64,000 nucleotides of DNA from CALRWV02 sp943371965 (GTDB taxonomy: Bacteria > Bacteroidota > JABWAT01): positions 62,001 to 126,000 of the forward strand of contig CALRWV020000007.1 in NCBI GenBank assembly GCA_943371965.1, written 5' to 3'. Below, piece after piece: positions 52,436 to 61,229 of this stretch. How positions within the stretch are numbered: position 1 is the stretch's first letter; every line of letters starts with the position of its first letter. The translations under genes were made by a program, and so were the position numbers. The notes beneath the pieces were generated by a model, which was not told the origin of the DNA, did no database searches, and saw nothing but the letters and a program-made list of their open reading frames with translations.

Positions 52436-53821
52436 TCAAAGTCTGTCACCGAAATTGGCTTGAATAACAAATTTCGATTCAATTGGAGCTCCTGCATGGT
52501 ATCCGTAGACTTTTGTTCCAGCAGGCAGTTTTGAAGCCAGATGTTCTACATCCTTCAAAGCTGTATGAACGGGATCACCGCTTACTGTTGTATCATGCAG
52601 AACGTGCTGACAGTCAGCAAACCATTCGGGTGAAAGCAATTCGAATTCTTCTTTCGTGATAACTCCAGTCTGCAACCGTGATTTCAGGATATTTTCGTTG
52701 TAAAGAATATCACCGCTTAAACCTATTTTTTTCCCAAAGTAGGAAAATTTGAAGCCCAACGTTGGAACCGGGTGATAGTTGGAACGGGTTTCAATTTTCA
52801 ATCCATGGTAACTGTCAAATTTCGACTTTTCCAATATATTTTTAAATTCTATAAAATTGGATATATCGCCAAAATTTGGCTGGAAGATTGTTTTAAGCTG
52901 TTTCAAAATCGCTGGAGTTGATATAAGGTTGAGTTTTTCCTTTTTATCAATTTTACGTTTTAGAATTCCACTGAATCCTTCGATGTGATCTTCATGAACG
53001 TGTGAAATAAGAAAATCATCAACACGGTCAATATTGATGCCCAGCAGGAGTCCTTTTTCAAAGGTTCTGGCAGGTGGATCAATCCAAAGCAATCTGTTGT
53101 TCCAGTGAAAAATGAAATTTGAAGTTACACCCGGTTTTGTACCAATACTGACACCGGAAATAATCATTCCCAATCCTGCACTGACAGGATGAAATTCGGG
53201 AATTCTTTTTAAAACATCTTCAACATGATCATTTGAATGACCATTTGATTTATAGTTGGGATATAATTCAGAATCAAAAACCAATTTTTTTCTGTCATAA
53301 ATAACCAAATGATGGTCATTCAAATACTGAAATTTCACATTATTGATGGTGAATTCATTTTTTATCGGGCACCATTCATAAACATCATCAATCCAACGTT
53401 TGGGAACGAATTTCGCTTGTGGGGTACCATTATCGTCTTTAACAAAATCGCCATTCATGGGAATTTCAAGACGGTTGTAAATATTTCTGAGGTTTTCTTC
53501 AGTACTGATAAACTTGATTCGGTTCGGATTCATGAAATCCATAAAACGGGAAACCCAAAGTTCAAATTCAAAGCCAGTATAAGAATCACCAAGCTGATTG
53601 GTAACCGGGGCGGATGCAAATACTGCAACCGGCAGTTTTTTAAGAACAGGAAAATAAGTTTTGAATAATTCAGGTACAGTGTTGACCTGAATTAATCCAA
53701 TGGATGTTTCAACCAGGTAAGCAGCCAAAAGCCCGGATTCATCCCCAACTCTGTAAACCCCATTCCCAGTAGTGAACATCCTTTCAGATTGCTTCACAAA
53801 TGATGATGTAGCAGTTTCCAT
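52436..53821 (-). CDS. Metallo-beta-lactamase-fold hydrolase with N-terminal extension
   Basis: 461 residues. The first about 210 form a domain I cannot assign, with GNGVYRVGDESGLLAAYLVETS at the start resembling an MBL-like or flavodiiron-like half. The second part holds the zinc motif FLISHVHEDHIEGFSG near residue 272 (HxHxDH), with later histidines at YHPVPTLGF, HDTTVSGDPVH and GYHAGAP. The arrangement recalls RNase Z/phosphodiesterase-type MBL enzymes that act on phosphodiesters or cyclic nucleotides. The reaction is not determinable. The ATG at 53821 has AGAGGGTG upstream. Neighbouring genes give no clue. Confidence 0.8.
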   Translation of the reverse strand: METATSSFVKQSERMFTTGNGVYRVGDESGLLAAYLVETSIGLIQVNTVPELFKTYFPVLKKLPVAVFASAPVTNQLGDSYTGFEFELWVSRFMDFMNPNRIKFISTEENLRNIYNRLEIPMNGDFVKDDNGTPQAKFVPKRWIDDVYEWCPIKNEFTINNVKFQYLNDHHLVIYDRKKLVFDSELYPNYKSNGHSNDHVEDVLKRIPEFHPVSAGLGMIISGVSIGTKPGVTSNFIFHWNNRLLWIDPPARTFEKGLLLGINIDRVDDFLISHVHEDHIEGFSGILKRKIDKKEKLNLISTPAILKQLKTIFQPNFGDISNFIEFKNILEKSKFDSYHGLKIETRSNYHPVPTLGFKFSYFGKKIGLSGDILYNENILKSRLQTGVITKEEFELLSPEWFADCQHVLHDTTVSGDPVHTALKDVEHLASKLPAGTKVYGYHAGAPIESKFVIQANFGDRL

Positions 53822-54173
53822 GCACCCTCTGAAACTTTGACTTCTTATTCATTTATACAAAATTGATGTTTGCGATTGTCAGAAAAATCAAAAATTACTT
53901 CAATAATATCCTCTACATCGACTACAAACCAGAAATATTTAGAGGTAAAAAAAGTGTCTAAATACTCTAACTTGTTATAGTTACGCAAAATAAATCACGT
54001 TTTCAAGCTGAAATGGGCTTTTTTTGTAAGGGAATGACTAATCTCACATTCCAATCAATTTAGTCTGATGTCTGAAATACTTTGTTTTACAGTAAAATCA
54101 TATAATACTTGTGCTGATTGTGAAAAATTTCAATACTTAAAACTGATAATTTGATCAGAAATTTACCAGTAAT
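53822..54173. other. Intergenic region, no gene seen
   Basis: 352 bp between the aldo/keto reductase stop and the MBL start, all minus-strand. It is AT-rich. I find no convincing open frame, hairpin or promoter here, although both a terminator for the upstream operon and a promoter for the MBL gene are expected. Confidence 0.6.
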
Positions 54174-55160
54174 TTAATTTCTTATTCTTGAGCCCGTGTA
54201 TTGGTCAACAGGATAGTTTTCAAAAATCTGATCTACCTGTTTTGTGATGTCATCGGTTAAGATAATGCCTGAAGCCTTAATATTATCTGTGACCTGAGAC
54301 GGTCTACTGGCACCGGTAATAACTGAACTTAACTGATCCTGTCTCAGACACCAGGCTAATGCAAACTGCGGAAGATCGAGTCCGATTTCATTTGCAATCG
54401 GCTTCAGTTTATCAACTTTATCAAATGTTTCAATTGTCATTCTTTTTTTCATGTAAACTGATGTTTCATCATTGGCGGCTCTCGAGTAAATAGGTACTTT
54501 TCCACCTGAATATTTCCCAGTCAGAATTCCCTGTGCCATAGGCGAGTAAACAGCAATTCCCAGGTTATATCGTTCACATACATCCAAAACATCAACTTCA
54601 AGACTTCTGTTAATGATATTATAAATAGGTTGATTGGATACCGGTGGCTGGCATCCCATTTGTTTTGATAAATAAATAGCTTCAATAATTTGAACTGCTG
54701 ACCACTGGGAAACTCCCCAATAAAGAATTTTTCCCTGTTGAATGAGCGTATTCATCGCTGAAATGGTATCTTCCAAAGGAGTATTCGGATCGTAACGGTG
54801 GCATTGGTATAAATCCAAATAGTCAGTTTTCAATCTTTTGAGAGAAGCGTGAATTGATTCTGTGATATGTTTTCTGGAAAGACCCTGATTGTTGACATTA
54901 GGACTCATAGGGAAATAACATTTGGTTGCTAAAACCAAATCGGAACGGCTATAATTCTGAATTATATCGCCCCAAACAGATTCTGCGCCTCCGTTGTTGT
55001 AAACATCAGCAGTATCAAAAAAATTGATCCCATTTTCAAAAGCTTCCTTGAAACAATCTTCGGCAGTTTTATTATCTATTACATTTCCGAATGTCAACCA
55101 TGAGCCCAGGGAGATTTCACTGACCTGAATTCCGGTATTTCCTAAAAAACGGTATTTCAT
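54174..55160 (-). CDS. Aldo/keto reductase, Kv-beta/YghZ-like
   Basis: 328 residues, (beta/alpha)8 NADPH reductase. MKYRFLGNTGIQVSEISLGSW start; catalytic set visible: NFFDTADVYNNGGAE near residue 46 (Asp/Tyr), ATKCYFP (Lys), and DLYQCHRYDP (His). NADPH motifs GVSQWSA and SNQPIYN follow, with SPMAQGILTGKY and SVITGASRPSQV near the C-terminus. The substrate is unknown; it is last in the five-gene operon with the zinc-ribbon hydratase and EthD protein. Confidence 0.92.
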   Translation of the reverse strand: MKYRFLGNTGIQVSEISLGSWLTFGNVIDNKTAEDCFKEAFENGINFFDTADVYNNGGAESVWGDIIQNYSRSDLVLATKCYFPMSPNVNNQGLSRKHITESIHASLKRLKTDYLDLYQCHRYDPNTPLEDTISAMNTLIQQGKILYWGVSQWSAVQIIEAIYLSKQMGCQPPVSNQPIYNIINRSLEVDVLDVCERYNLGIAVYSPMAQGILTGKYSGGKVPIYSRAANDETSVYMKKRMTIETFDKVDKLKPIANEIGLDLPQFALAWCLRQDQLSSVITGASRPSQVTDNIKASGIILTDDITKQVDQIFENYPVDQYTGSRIRN

Positions 55161-55169
55161 CTTTTTTCC

Positions 55170-56126
55170 TTAATTGATTTTTGAACCGCAATTTAAACAA
55201 AACTTTGAATATTCAGGCAAATATTTGGATCCACAAGATGGGCAAATTTTATTTGGTACCCCACCATTGTGGTATTCCGGAGAATCATCTGATTTTATTT
55301 TATCAAACAATGCAGAATAATTGGGTTTTCTCTTTTCTGCAAATGCCCTCACACCTTCATGAACTTCAGGAGAAACATTATGAATAGAAAGCCAATCACG
55401 CGCATGACCGATGGTAAGATGCCAACTTAATTCCTTCCAAAAATTCAATTGTTGTTTGGTATACCGCATAATTTCCGGAAGTTTATTCATTAAAGTTGCG
55501 GCCATTTTTGCAACTTCTTCATCGAGCTTTTCTCTTGCAACAACTCGGTTAACCAATCCCCATTCCAAGGCCAGTTTTGCCGGGATTTCCTCATTCAACA
55601 TCAGGATTTCCCTTGCCCGTCTGTCACCAACAATAATCGGCAGCCATTGTGTTGCTCCTGCTGCAGCAACTGAACCATGTGAAGCTCCTACCTGACGTAT
55701 ATAAACATCATCGGCGGCAATTGCCAAATCGCAGGACATATTAAATTCGTTCCCGCCACCTACAACAATTCCATTTAATCTCGCAATTGTTGGTTTCCCG
55801 ATTGTTCTCAGTTTTTCATGACATTCAATAAACAATCCCATCCATTTGTAATAATCTCTGGGGCGTTCTGTGAATTGCTGCTGTTCTTTCATATCCGCAC
55901 CGGTGCAGAATGCTTTATCACCTTCTCCGGTCAAAACCAAAACTGCAACAGAATCATCCCAGGCAACATCCTGAAATGCTTCAATCAATTCAATCAACAT
56001 GGGTCCGGTTACACAATTATAAACTTCCGGACGATTAAAGGTTACAGTTGCAACCAAATCTTTTTTTGTGTACTTGATGAATTGGAAATTAAAATCTTCC
56101 GGATTTTTTCCTGTATATGATCTCAT
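55170..56126 (-). CDS. Enoyl-CoA hydratase/isomerase with C-terminal zinc ribbon
   Basis: 318 residues. Crotonase core (about 15-265): VATVTFNRPEVYN, a VLVLTGEGDKAFCTGADMKE oxyanion segment near 66, and PTIARLNGIVVGGGNEFNMSCDLAIAADD near 108. After about 280 residues there is a four-Cys zinc ribbon: CPSCGSKY and CLNCGSKIN. That fusion is unusual; it resembles the rubredoxin-like/zinc-ribbon tails of DUF35-type acyl-CoA proteins. The usual pair of catalytic glutamates is not evident: the second region reads GATQWLPIIVGDRRAREIL, where a Gly-Ala-Thr-Gln replaces a typical Glu. It could be a hydratase, isomerase or dehalogenase type. Part of the 54174-58601 operon. Confidence 0.85.
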   Translation of the reverse strand: MRSYTGKNPEDFNFQFIKYTKKDLVATVTFNRPEVYNCVTGPMLIELIEAFQDVAWDDSVAVLVLTGEGDKAFCTGADMKEQQQFTERPRDYYKWMGLFIECHEKLRTIGKPTIARLNGIVVGGGNEFNMSCDLAIAADDVYIRQVGASHGSVAAAGATQWLPIIVGDRRAREILMLNEEIPAKLALEWGLVNRVVAREKLDEEVAKMAATLMNKLPEIMRYTKQQLNFWKELSWHLTIGHARDWLSIHNVSPEVHEGVRAFAEKRKPNYSALFDKIKSDDSPEYHNGGVPNKICPSCGSKYLPEYSKFCLNCGSKIN

Positions 56127-56165
56127 AATTTTTTTATTATTAATATTATTTCGGATTTATAAAAT

Positions 56166-56474
56166 TTATTTAGCTGGAATTTCTTCACCAATGATAAGCG
56201 TAACCAAGTCTGCAGCAAAAGTCATTAAATCCTTTCCTGCGGCTTTTCCTTCAGGTGATTTCATTGCGTTATTCAAAGATTCCTGATTTTCAAAAAACAT
56301 ATCACATTGGAGGTAAAATCTTGGTTCACCCATTGGTGCAGATGTATATCTAGTAAAAGTTGTTTTCAGCAATCCAGACATTTTATTGTTCAATGGAACA
56401 TGTGTTTCCCAATAGTGTTTTTCAAATGCTTCAATATCTACTGGTTTCTTGTAAAAAGCGGTCATTTTAATCAT
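56166..56474 (-). CDS. EthD-domain protein
   Basis: 102 residues of the EthD/dimeric alpha-beta-barrel family: IKMTAFYKKPVDIEAFEKHYWETHVPLNNKM is the classic start (FYxxP...F...HY...H.PL), and the rest forms the small ferredoxin-like fold. EthD proteins accompany ring-modifying and ether-degrading systems, and some isomerise or cyclise polyketides. It overlaps the hotdog thioesterase gene by four bases. A small-molecule role fits both partners. Confidence 0.88.
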   Translation of the reverse strand: MIKMTAFYKKPVDIEAFEKHYWETHVPLNNKMSGLLKTTFTRYTSAPMGEPRFYLQCDMFFENQESLNNAMKSPEGKAAGKDLMTFAADLVTLIIGEEIPAK

Positions 56475-56863
56475 GGTTTTTCCTTTGGTTTAAATTTTTC
56501 TTTAAAAAACTGATTGGTCGAAACAAACTGCACAGTTTTACCAGTGGCAATTTTCCTTTTTTCAACAAATGCCTCCAATTTGCAGGTTACTTTTGAATCA
56601 TCCACTGAAAAAACAAGAACTTCAATTGTAACTTTTTCACCTATAAATGCCGGAGAAATATGTTTGATTGAAAGTTCAGAGCCACAGGCATTTTCCTGAG
56701 ATTTAAAATGTCTGTCTATCATTTTTCGTGAGTACCACTCAAAATAATATGATAACCAAAAGGTTGAAAGTACCAAATGAATCAGCTCACCATCAAATGT
56801 TGCAGACATATTATCGGTTACAATAAATGAAAATTCTGATTTGGTTCCAACGATATGCTTCAT
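56471..56863 (-). CDS. Hotdog-fold thioesterase-like protein
   Basis: 130 residues. The order of strands and the segment HLVLSTFWLSYYFEWYSRKMID with a later GSELSIKHISPAFIGEKVTIEVLVFSVDDSKVTCKLEAF is typical of FlK/acyl-CoA thioesterase hotdog proteins. Catalytic residues cannot be fixed without structure. It overlaps the EthD gene by four bases, and the Rossmann gene upstream ends four bases before it. It probably hydrolyses a CoA ester produced or consumed by the hydratase downstream. Confidence 0.75.
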   Translation of the reverse strand: MKHIVGTKSEFSFIVTDNMSATFDGELIHLVLSTFWLSYYFEWYSRKMIDRHFKSQENACGSELSIKHISPAFIGEKVTIEVLVFSVDDSKVTCKLEAFVEKRKIATGKTVQFVSTNQFFKEKFKPKEKP

Positions 56864-56867
56864 AAAA

Positions 56868-58601
56868 TCAGGCTTTCATTCTTTCGCCTTTTTCCTCATT
56901 GATAAAAATCCAGGAAGCTACTTTACCGATATGGATTTCATCACCGCCATCTTCACTCAACCAATAATCAGCATTTCTTGTTGTTCTTGAACTGGTATCA
57001 TGATCCGGAATTGCGTTGATTTCTTTAAGAATTATTTCAATTCTTTTTTTCCAAGACAACATACTTTCATGCCGAAGGTCAATCCAACCATCATAAGCCC
57101 AAAGATTTATTGATTCAGGATTAATATCCAATTTTTCATGCTGACCCGGTACTTTCATAATTGAACCACGAATGACCGATTTGCCATCCTGAAGCAATAT
57201 TGGAATTCCGATTGATATAATTCTTGAGCGGATATCCGCGTTATCTTTAATGAAATCAGTTAGCGAATTGCTCAATTGTTCGGGTGTTGCCTTTACAATT
57301 CCATCAAATGTATGAAAACATCGTTTCAAGAGATAAACTTCATACAGTAATTTTGAGAGCCTTGGTGGACCTAACATTTCAAATGCAACCGAATCGATCT
57401 GATGTTCCTTTTCCAATTTCCTCATATTATCCAAAACCCTGCGACGTAAAAATCCTGCTCTGTAAGTTGGACCCATAGTTGCATTATCAAGAGCATTGAC
57501 AATATCAGAACCTGTATTCCGGCCTTTAATTTCCCAAACAATTGTCTGTGCTATTTCTTCGGGTGTGATAAATTCCATTTGGCCAGCATCTGTTATCGCT
57601 TCAAATTCACCCAGTGAGAACATTCCATTTTCACCGGTATCAACAAATGGAGCTTCCAGAACACGGTTTTTTTCACCGTTCTTCAGGTTTTCAATTTTAT
57701 CGGATTCTGTTACTTTCAGTTCGAGTTTATCTCTCAGATCAAAGGCATTTTCAGGTTTGCAATCCTCAAGAACTACTTCTTTTCCCTTTACCAAAACAGG
57801 TCCAAATGCAATTCTTTTCCAAGCAATGGCAGCAGTTGGTTTTACTTCTTTAATGATGGGTGCATCAGGCGTTCTCCCCATTAAAAAAAGAAGGAGTGTA
57901 TGAGCACCGGCTATTGCAGATTTTGCCAGTAATACACGTGATGGCTTATCTTCAGAATGTGTGTAGGGAATATTCAATCCCATTCCACCAGTACCCGAAG
58001 TTCCGACTTTTATGTACATTTTGCTCTTGGAATCTTTAAGTCCCTGCAGCATAATCTGGACATGCCGTATCAATTGGGGAATGTATTGTGTTCCCAATAA
58101 TTTTTCCACAGTATCCAACAAATGATCGTGATCATGCTGGTTTTTTCTAAGTTCATCAATCTGATTGGCAACATCCATTGTGGCAGAAAAAATATCCTGG
58201 TAAGCAACTGCGGTGGCAGTATTGATGGAATCAATTACAATATCAGGCTGGTGTTTGACAATCAGTTTATAAAGTGCGGATTCTTCAAGGATCGATTTTG
58301 TAAGCGGTTCAATGGTGTCGTGGATAAAAACTTTCCGTCTTTGGTTGTCATCGAGAATCTGATTTCTGGATAAGTCTTTAAATTCCTCACGGACAAAAAG
58401 ATTCCCGCCACCGGTAGCAAACTCAATTCCTTCACAATTCATTTCAGATTTCAATTCTCTGATAAAGTTTTCAGATTCCCATTCATATAGTGAAGATATA
58501 ATCAGCTTTTTCACACCTTCATTTACCAAAATGCGGCATACTGAACGACCGACAAGACCTGCCCCACCAAGGACAAGCACCTTCTTTCCTGAGATTTCCA
58601 T
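56868..58601 (-). CDS. Large Rossmann-fold dehydrogenase-like protein, unrecognised family
   Basis: 577 residues. The N-terminus is a clear NAD(P) loop, KKVLVLGGAGLVGRSVCRILVNEG. The region near residues 200-222 reads KVGTSGTGGMGLNIPYTHSEDK, like an SDR Ser/Tyr/Lys catalytic site. The C-terminal half has no match I know, with LDNATMGPTYRAGFLRRRVLDNMR and VAFEMLGPPRLSKLLYE. It is more than twice the usual SDR length. It starts the tight operon with the hotdog, EthD, hydratase and aldo/keto reductase genes, so it is probably a key reductase or lyase of that pathway. Function unknown. Confidence 0.65.
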   Translation of the reverse strand: MEISGKKVLVLGGAGLVGRSVCRILVNEGVKKLIISSLYEWESENFIRELKSEMNCEGIEFATGGGNLFVREEFKDLSRNQILDDNQRRKVFIHDTIEPLTKSILEESALYKLIVKHQPDIVIDSINTATAVAYQDIFSATMDVANQIDELRKNQHDHDHLLDTVEKLLGTQYIPQLIRHVQIMLQGLKDSKSKMYIKVGTSGTGGMGLNIPYTHSEDKPSRVLLAKSAIAGAHTLLLFLMGRTPDAPIIKEVKPTAAIAWKRIAFGPVLVKGKEVVLEDCKPENAFDLRDKLELKVTESDKIENLKNGEKNRVLEAPFVDTGENGMFSLGEFEAITDAGQMEFITPEEIAQTIVWEIKGRNTGSDIVNALDNATMGPTYRAGFLRRRVLDNMRKLEKEHQIDSVAFEMLGPPRLSKLLYEVYLLKRCFHTFDGIVKATPEQLSNSLTDFIKDNADIRSRIISIGIPILLQDGKSVIRGSIMKVPGQHEKLDINPESINLWAYDGWIDLRHESMLSWKKRIEIILKEINAIPDHDTSSRTTRNADYWLSEDGGDEIHIGKVASWIFINEEKGERMKA

Positions 58602-58704
58602 GATTTACTCTTTAAAATGGTCTAATTGATTGCGAATTCAGACAATCATGAAAATCTGAAAATTTCAGCAGGAATTCAAATTAAGTCGTTAATATTGAAT
58701 GAGA

Positions 58705-58854
58705 TTAGTTTTTACCAATGAAGGCAGATTTATCGGTATTGATTTTCAGTTCCTCTTCTGTTTGCGGGTTTGGTGTCAGGAAGTAAGAAATAATAACTAC
58801 CATACAAATGATTAGAATTGAAATTGTGAAGGAAGAAGTGATATTTTTATACAT
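58705..58854 (-). CDS. 49-residue single-pass membrane microprotein
   Basis: ATG 58854 to TAA 58705. The product begins MYKNITSSFTI, has one hydrophobic helix (about 9-26, ISILIICMVVIISYFL), then TPNPQTEEEL and a charged tail ending SAFIGKN. The topology (positive inside, acidic and charged outside) fits a membrane-anchored small protein. It lies 103 bp upstream of the 577-residue gene on the same strand, so it may be the operon's first gene. No family is recognised. Confidence 0.55.
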   Translation of the reverse strand: MYKNITSSFTISILIICMVVIISYFLTPNPQTEEELKINTDKSAFIGKN

Positions 58855-59015
58855 ATTTGCCTAAGTCTGGGTACAAAATTATTTCATTCTCTCTTAATCT
58901 CTTTTGTTTGGTGTCACAACAATGGGTATTTTTATCTGTAGTTCTATATTGTTGGCTGATTTAGTGTTCCATATCATATAAGCAATTGCATTCTGACGGT
59001 AAAAATGCACCCTCA

Positions 59016-59747
59016 ATGAAATTAAAAAATATTTTTTTCATACTTTTCCTTTTTCCAATCGTGGTTAACTCTCAGGTAAAATCAACCAAAACGAATTTTT
59101 TCATTCGTCTTAAACCTGATAAACTTGACAGTCTTATTTATGATACCTCTTATGCGCCTTCAGTCAAAACTAAAGAAATCAGAATAGCAAGTTATATCAG
59201 CATCAGTGGCGGTTTTCTTGTAGGGACCAGCCTGATCAACAGTCAGCAAACACAACTGATTGGATCACATGTACAGTTCGATTCCTATTCAAAATATATG
59301 TTGTCGTCTTTATACTACAACAGATTTAAATACGAGTATGAACAGAAACTGAATTCAGATTACCAGTTTTTCATGGCAGGAGTTGGGATTCATTACAATA
59401 CTGAAAATCTTCTAACACAATTTGGGTTGAAATTATATGGTGGTGCTGGAAACAAAGTAACGCTATCCTCAGATTTTTGGACGGGTGCTGTAGCAACCAG
59501 TCTTTATTTTAACCGATTTTTCAAGACAAAATATACCAGTTTTATTTATACAGACCTGCATTTTATTTACTCACTTACTGATCCGATAATTGATGGTACT
59601 GTTTCATATAATTTTGTGGTCGGTAAAAACATTTTGTCTTCCTTCAGTTATAAACACACAGAAATTCCTTACAAATTGTCATCGGACAGTTTTGTTTTTA
59701 TGGTTGGCCTATTTCTGTCAAATGAAACAATAGTGGATACCCAATAA
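59016..59747 (+). CDS. Putative outer-membrane barrel or periplasmic protein, unknown
   Basis: 243 residues from ATG 59016 (a TTG at 58986 is less likely). Signal peptide MKLKNIFFILFLFPIVVNSQ ending near residue 20. The rest has alternating aromatic/polar strands (ASYISISGGFLVGTSLINS, YQFFMAGVGIHYN, TSFIYTDLHFIYSLT, SFVFMVGLFLS), suggesting a barrel of about 10-12 strands. No catalytic motif is visible. It shares its stop with the next gene's start (TAATG), so it is coupled to the 218-residue protein. Confidence 0.6.
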   Translation: MKLKNIFFILFLFPIVVNSQVKSTKTNFFIRLKPDKLDSLIYDTSYAPSVKTKEIRIASYISISGGFLVGTSLINSQQTQLIGSHVQFDSYSKYMLSSLYYNRFKYEYEQKLNSDYQFFMAGVGIHYNTENLLTQFGLKLYGGAGNKVTLSSDFWTGAVATSLYFNRFFKTKYTSFIYTDLHFIYSLTDPIIDGTVSYNFVVGKNILSSFSYKHTEIPYKLSSDSFVFMVGLFLSNETIVDTQ

Positions 59748-60403
59748 TGAATATATTATATCTCAGTGATTTTTATTTGAATGACAAAAAACTGCTTGAA
59801 AGCATTGGAAAGGCAATAAATTTTTCAGGAGAAAGTTTTGTTATTGTTCCTGATGGCAGACGCTACTCAAATCCTGATGAACCACTCAATCTTCTTCAGA
59901 ACGAACTGATTACAGAACTGAAAATCATACAGAATATTGAAAAGGAAATTTATGGTGTTATCGGAAAAAGGATGATCAGTTTTTTTTCCGAGGCTCCGGT
60001 AGCATCTATAGCAGCAACGGCTGAAATGAAATCAATGGTAACATTTTTTTATGAAACTGTCAGCATCAATAAATCTCTGGTACAATCTTTCATTAATACA
60101 AAGACCAATCTGATTTTAATTCCAGTACTCCCAAATAAACATCTTTATGTTTCACCCATCCATTTTCTTAATCTATTTCATCATCTTGAGGCAAAATGTT
60201 TTATTCTGGATGAAAACATTCCGCCCGATGGAATTTCAACATTCAATGAAATGAAATTATGGGTAGAATCAGAACCACAGAAACTTTCAGATTATTTTTG
60301 GCTGAATGAATGGCCAGACGGATTACCATTGCATTTTATCAATTTACTGAAACTCAAAGAATTCAATACAAGTCAAAACCGTATCCTGAAAATCACAAAA
60401 TAA
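59747..60403 (+). CDS. Hypothetical 218-residue cytoplasmic protein
   Basis: ATG overlaps the previous stop (TAATG). Soluble, begins MNILYLSDFYLNDKKLLESIGKAINFSGESFVIVPDGRRY, an alpha/beta pattern like a Rossmann-type or kinase-like half. No nucleotide loop or metal motif is identifiable. The next gene's ATG is two bases after its stop. It is the middle of a coupled trio of unknowns between the EthD operon and the histone-like gene. No family recognised. Confidence 0.6.
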   Translation: MNILYLSDFYLNDKKLLESIGKAINFSGESFVIVPDGRRYSNPDEPLNLLQNELITELKIIQNIEKEIYGVIGKRMISFFSEAPVASIAATAEMKSMVTFFYETVSINKSLVQSFINTKTNLILIPVLPNKHLYVSPIHFLNLFHHLEAKCFILDENIPPDGISTFNEMKLWVESEPQKLSDYFWLNEWPDGLPLHFINLLKLKEFNTSQNRILKITK

Positions 60404-60405
60404 TT

Positions 60406-61197
60406 ATGAGATTCGCAATATTTATTGTTTCATTTTTAGCCATTGCTTTAATTGGAATTTTATTTTATCAGTATGACCAACTCGCATTTCAAATTGCCCA
60501 AAGTCCTTCCTTTAAAATTGGAAACCCTGAACAGATGCCGGTTCAACCAACAAGGATTTCAAAAATAAAATCTGATTCACTTAATTTTTCCCTTTATGAA
60601 TTTTATGCAGATTCGCTTTCAAAACCACTTATTTTGATACCGGGAATAGGGTTTTATATGAGTGACTGGTTCAAACTTTCAAAACAGTATGCAGATTCCG
60701 GATATCATGTTTATACATTTCCACTTGAATTTTCAGAATCAAACCAATTGAATTATTCTTGGGGAAAACAGGATAAAAAAAATCTGGAACTTCTTATTGA
60801 TTCTGTTGTAAAATCAGAAAACTATACAATAATTGCCTTTGATTTCGGTGCAATTTCACTTGATCATTTTCAATCAAAAAGAAGTGCAGAAATAATTTTG
60901 GTGAATCCGAAATATCTGAGGAGCGATTATGTTGGAATGCTTGTCGATCTCAGTTTTGGATTTTCAATCAATTCAAAAAACAAATCTGTTTGGGAAAAAA
61001 TCGGCAAAATAAATTCTCTGAATGACTCCATAATTTACGATTTTCCAAAAATCTCTCATACCTATTTCAACCCAAATATCGCTATTTCCAACGTGTTTCT
61101 GACAGTTCCACACACGAATTTAAATTCAAATTGGGAATATGGAAAAATCAGTTTCGATGATTTAAAATTGATAGAATTGGAAAAGTGGCGTAATTGA
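60406..61197 (+). CDS. Alpha/beta-hydrolase-like protein with Asp at the nucleophile position
   Basis: 263 residues from ATG 60406; a frame open from 60310 overlaps the upstream gene and is rejected. N-terminal anchor or signal helix (about 3-21). The fold marks are PLILIPGIGFYMSDWFKL near residue 75 (oxyanion strand loop) and IIAFDFGAISLDHF near 145, where the elbow reads Ala-Phe-Asp-Phe-Gly instead of the common Gly-X-Ser-X-Gly. An Asp nucleophile is known in haloalkane dehalogenases and epoxide hydrolases. A candidate His lies in TVPHTNLN near the C-terminus. Substrate unknown. Last of the coupled trio. Confidence 0.6.
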   Translation: MRFAIFIVSFLAIALIGILFYQYDQLAFQIAQSPSFKIGNPEQMPVQPTRISKIKSDSLNFSLYEFYADSLSKPLILIPGIGFYMSDWFKLSKQYADSGYHVYTFPLEFSESNQLNYSWGKQDKKNLELLIDSVVKSENYTIIAFDFGAISLDHFQSKRSAEIILVNPKYLRSDYVGMLVDLSFGFSINSKNKSVWEKIGKINSLNDSIIYDFPKISHTYFNPNIAISNVFLTVPHTNLNSNWEYGKISFDDLKLIELEKWRN

Positions 61198-61229
61198 TGC
61201 AAAAAAGGCATTTTTTGAGTATGATACTC

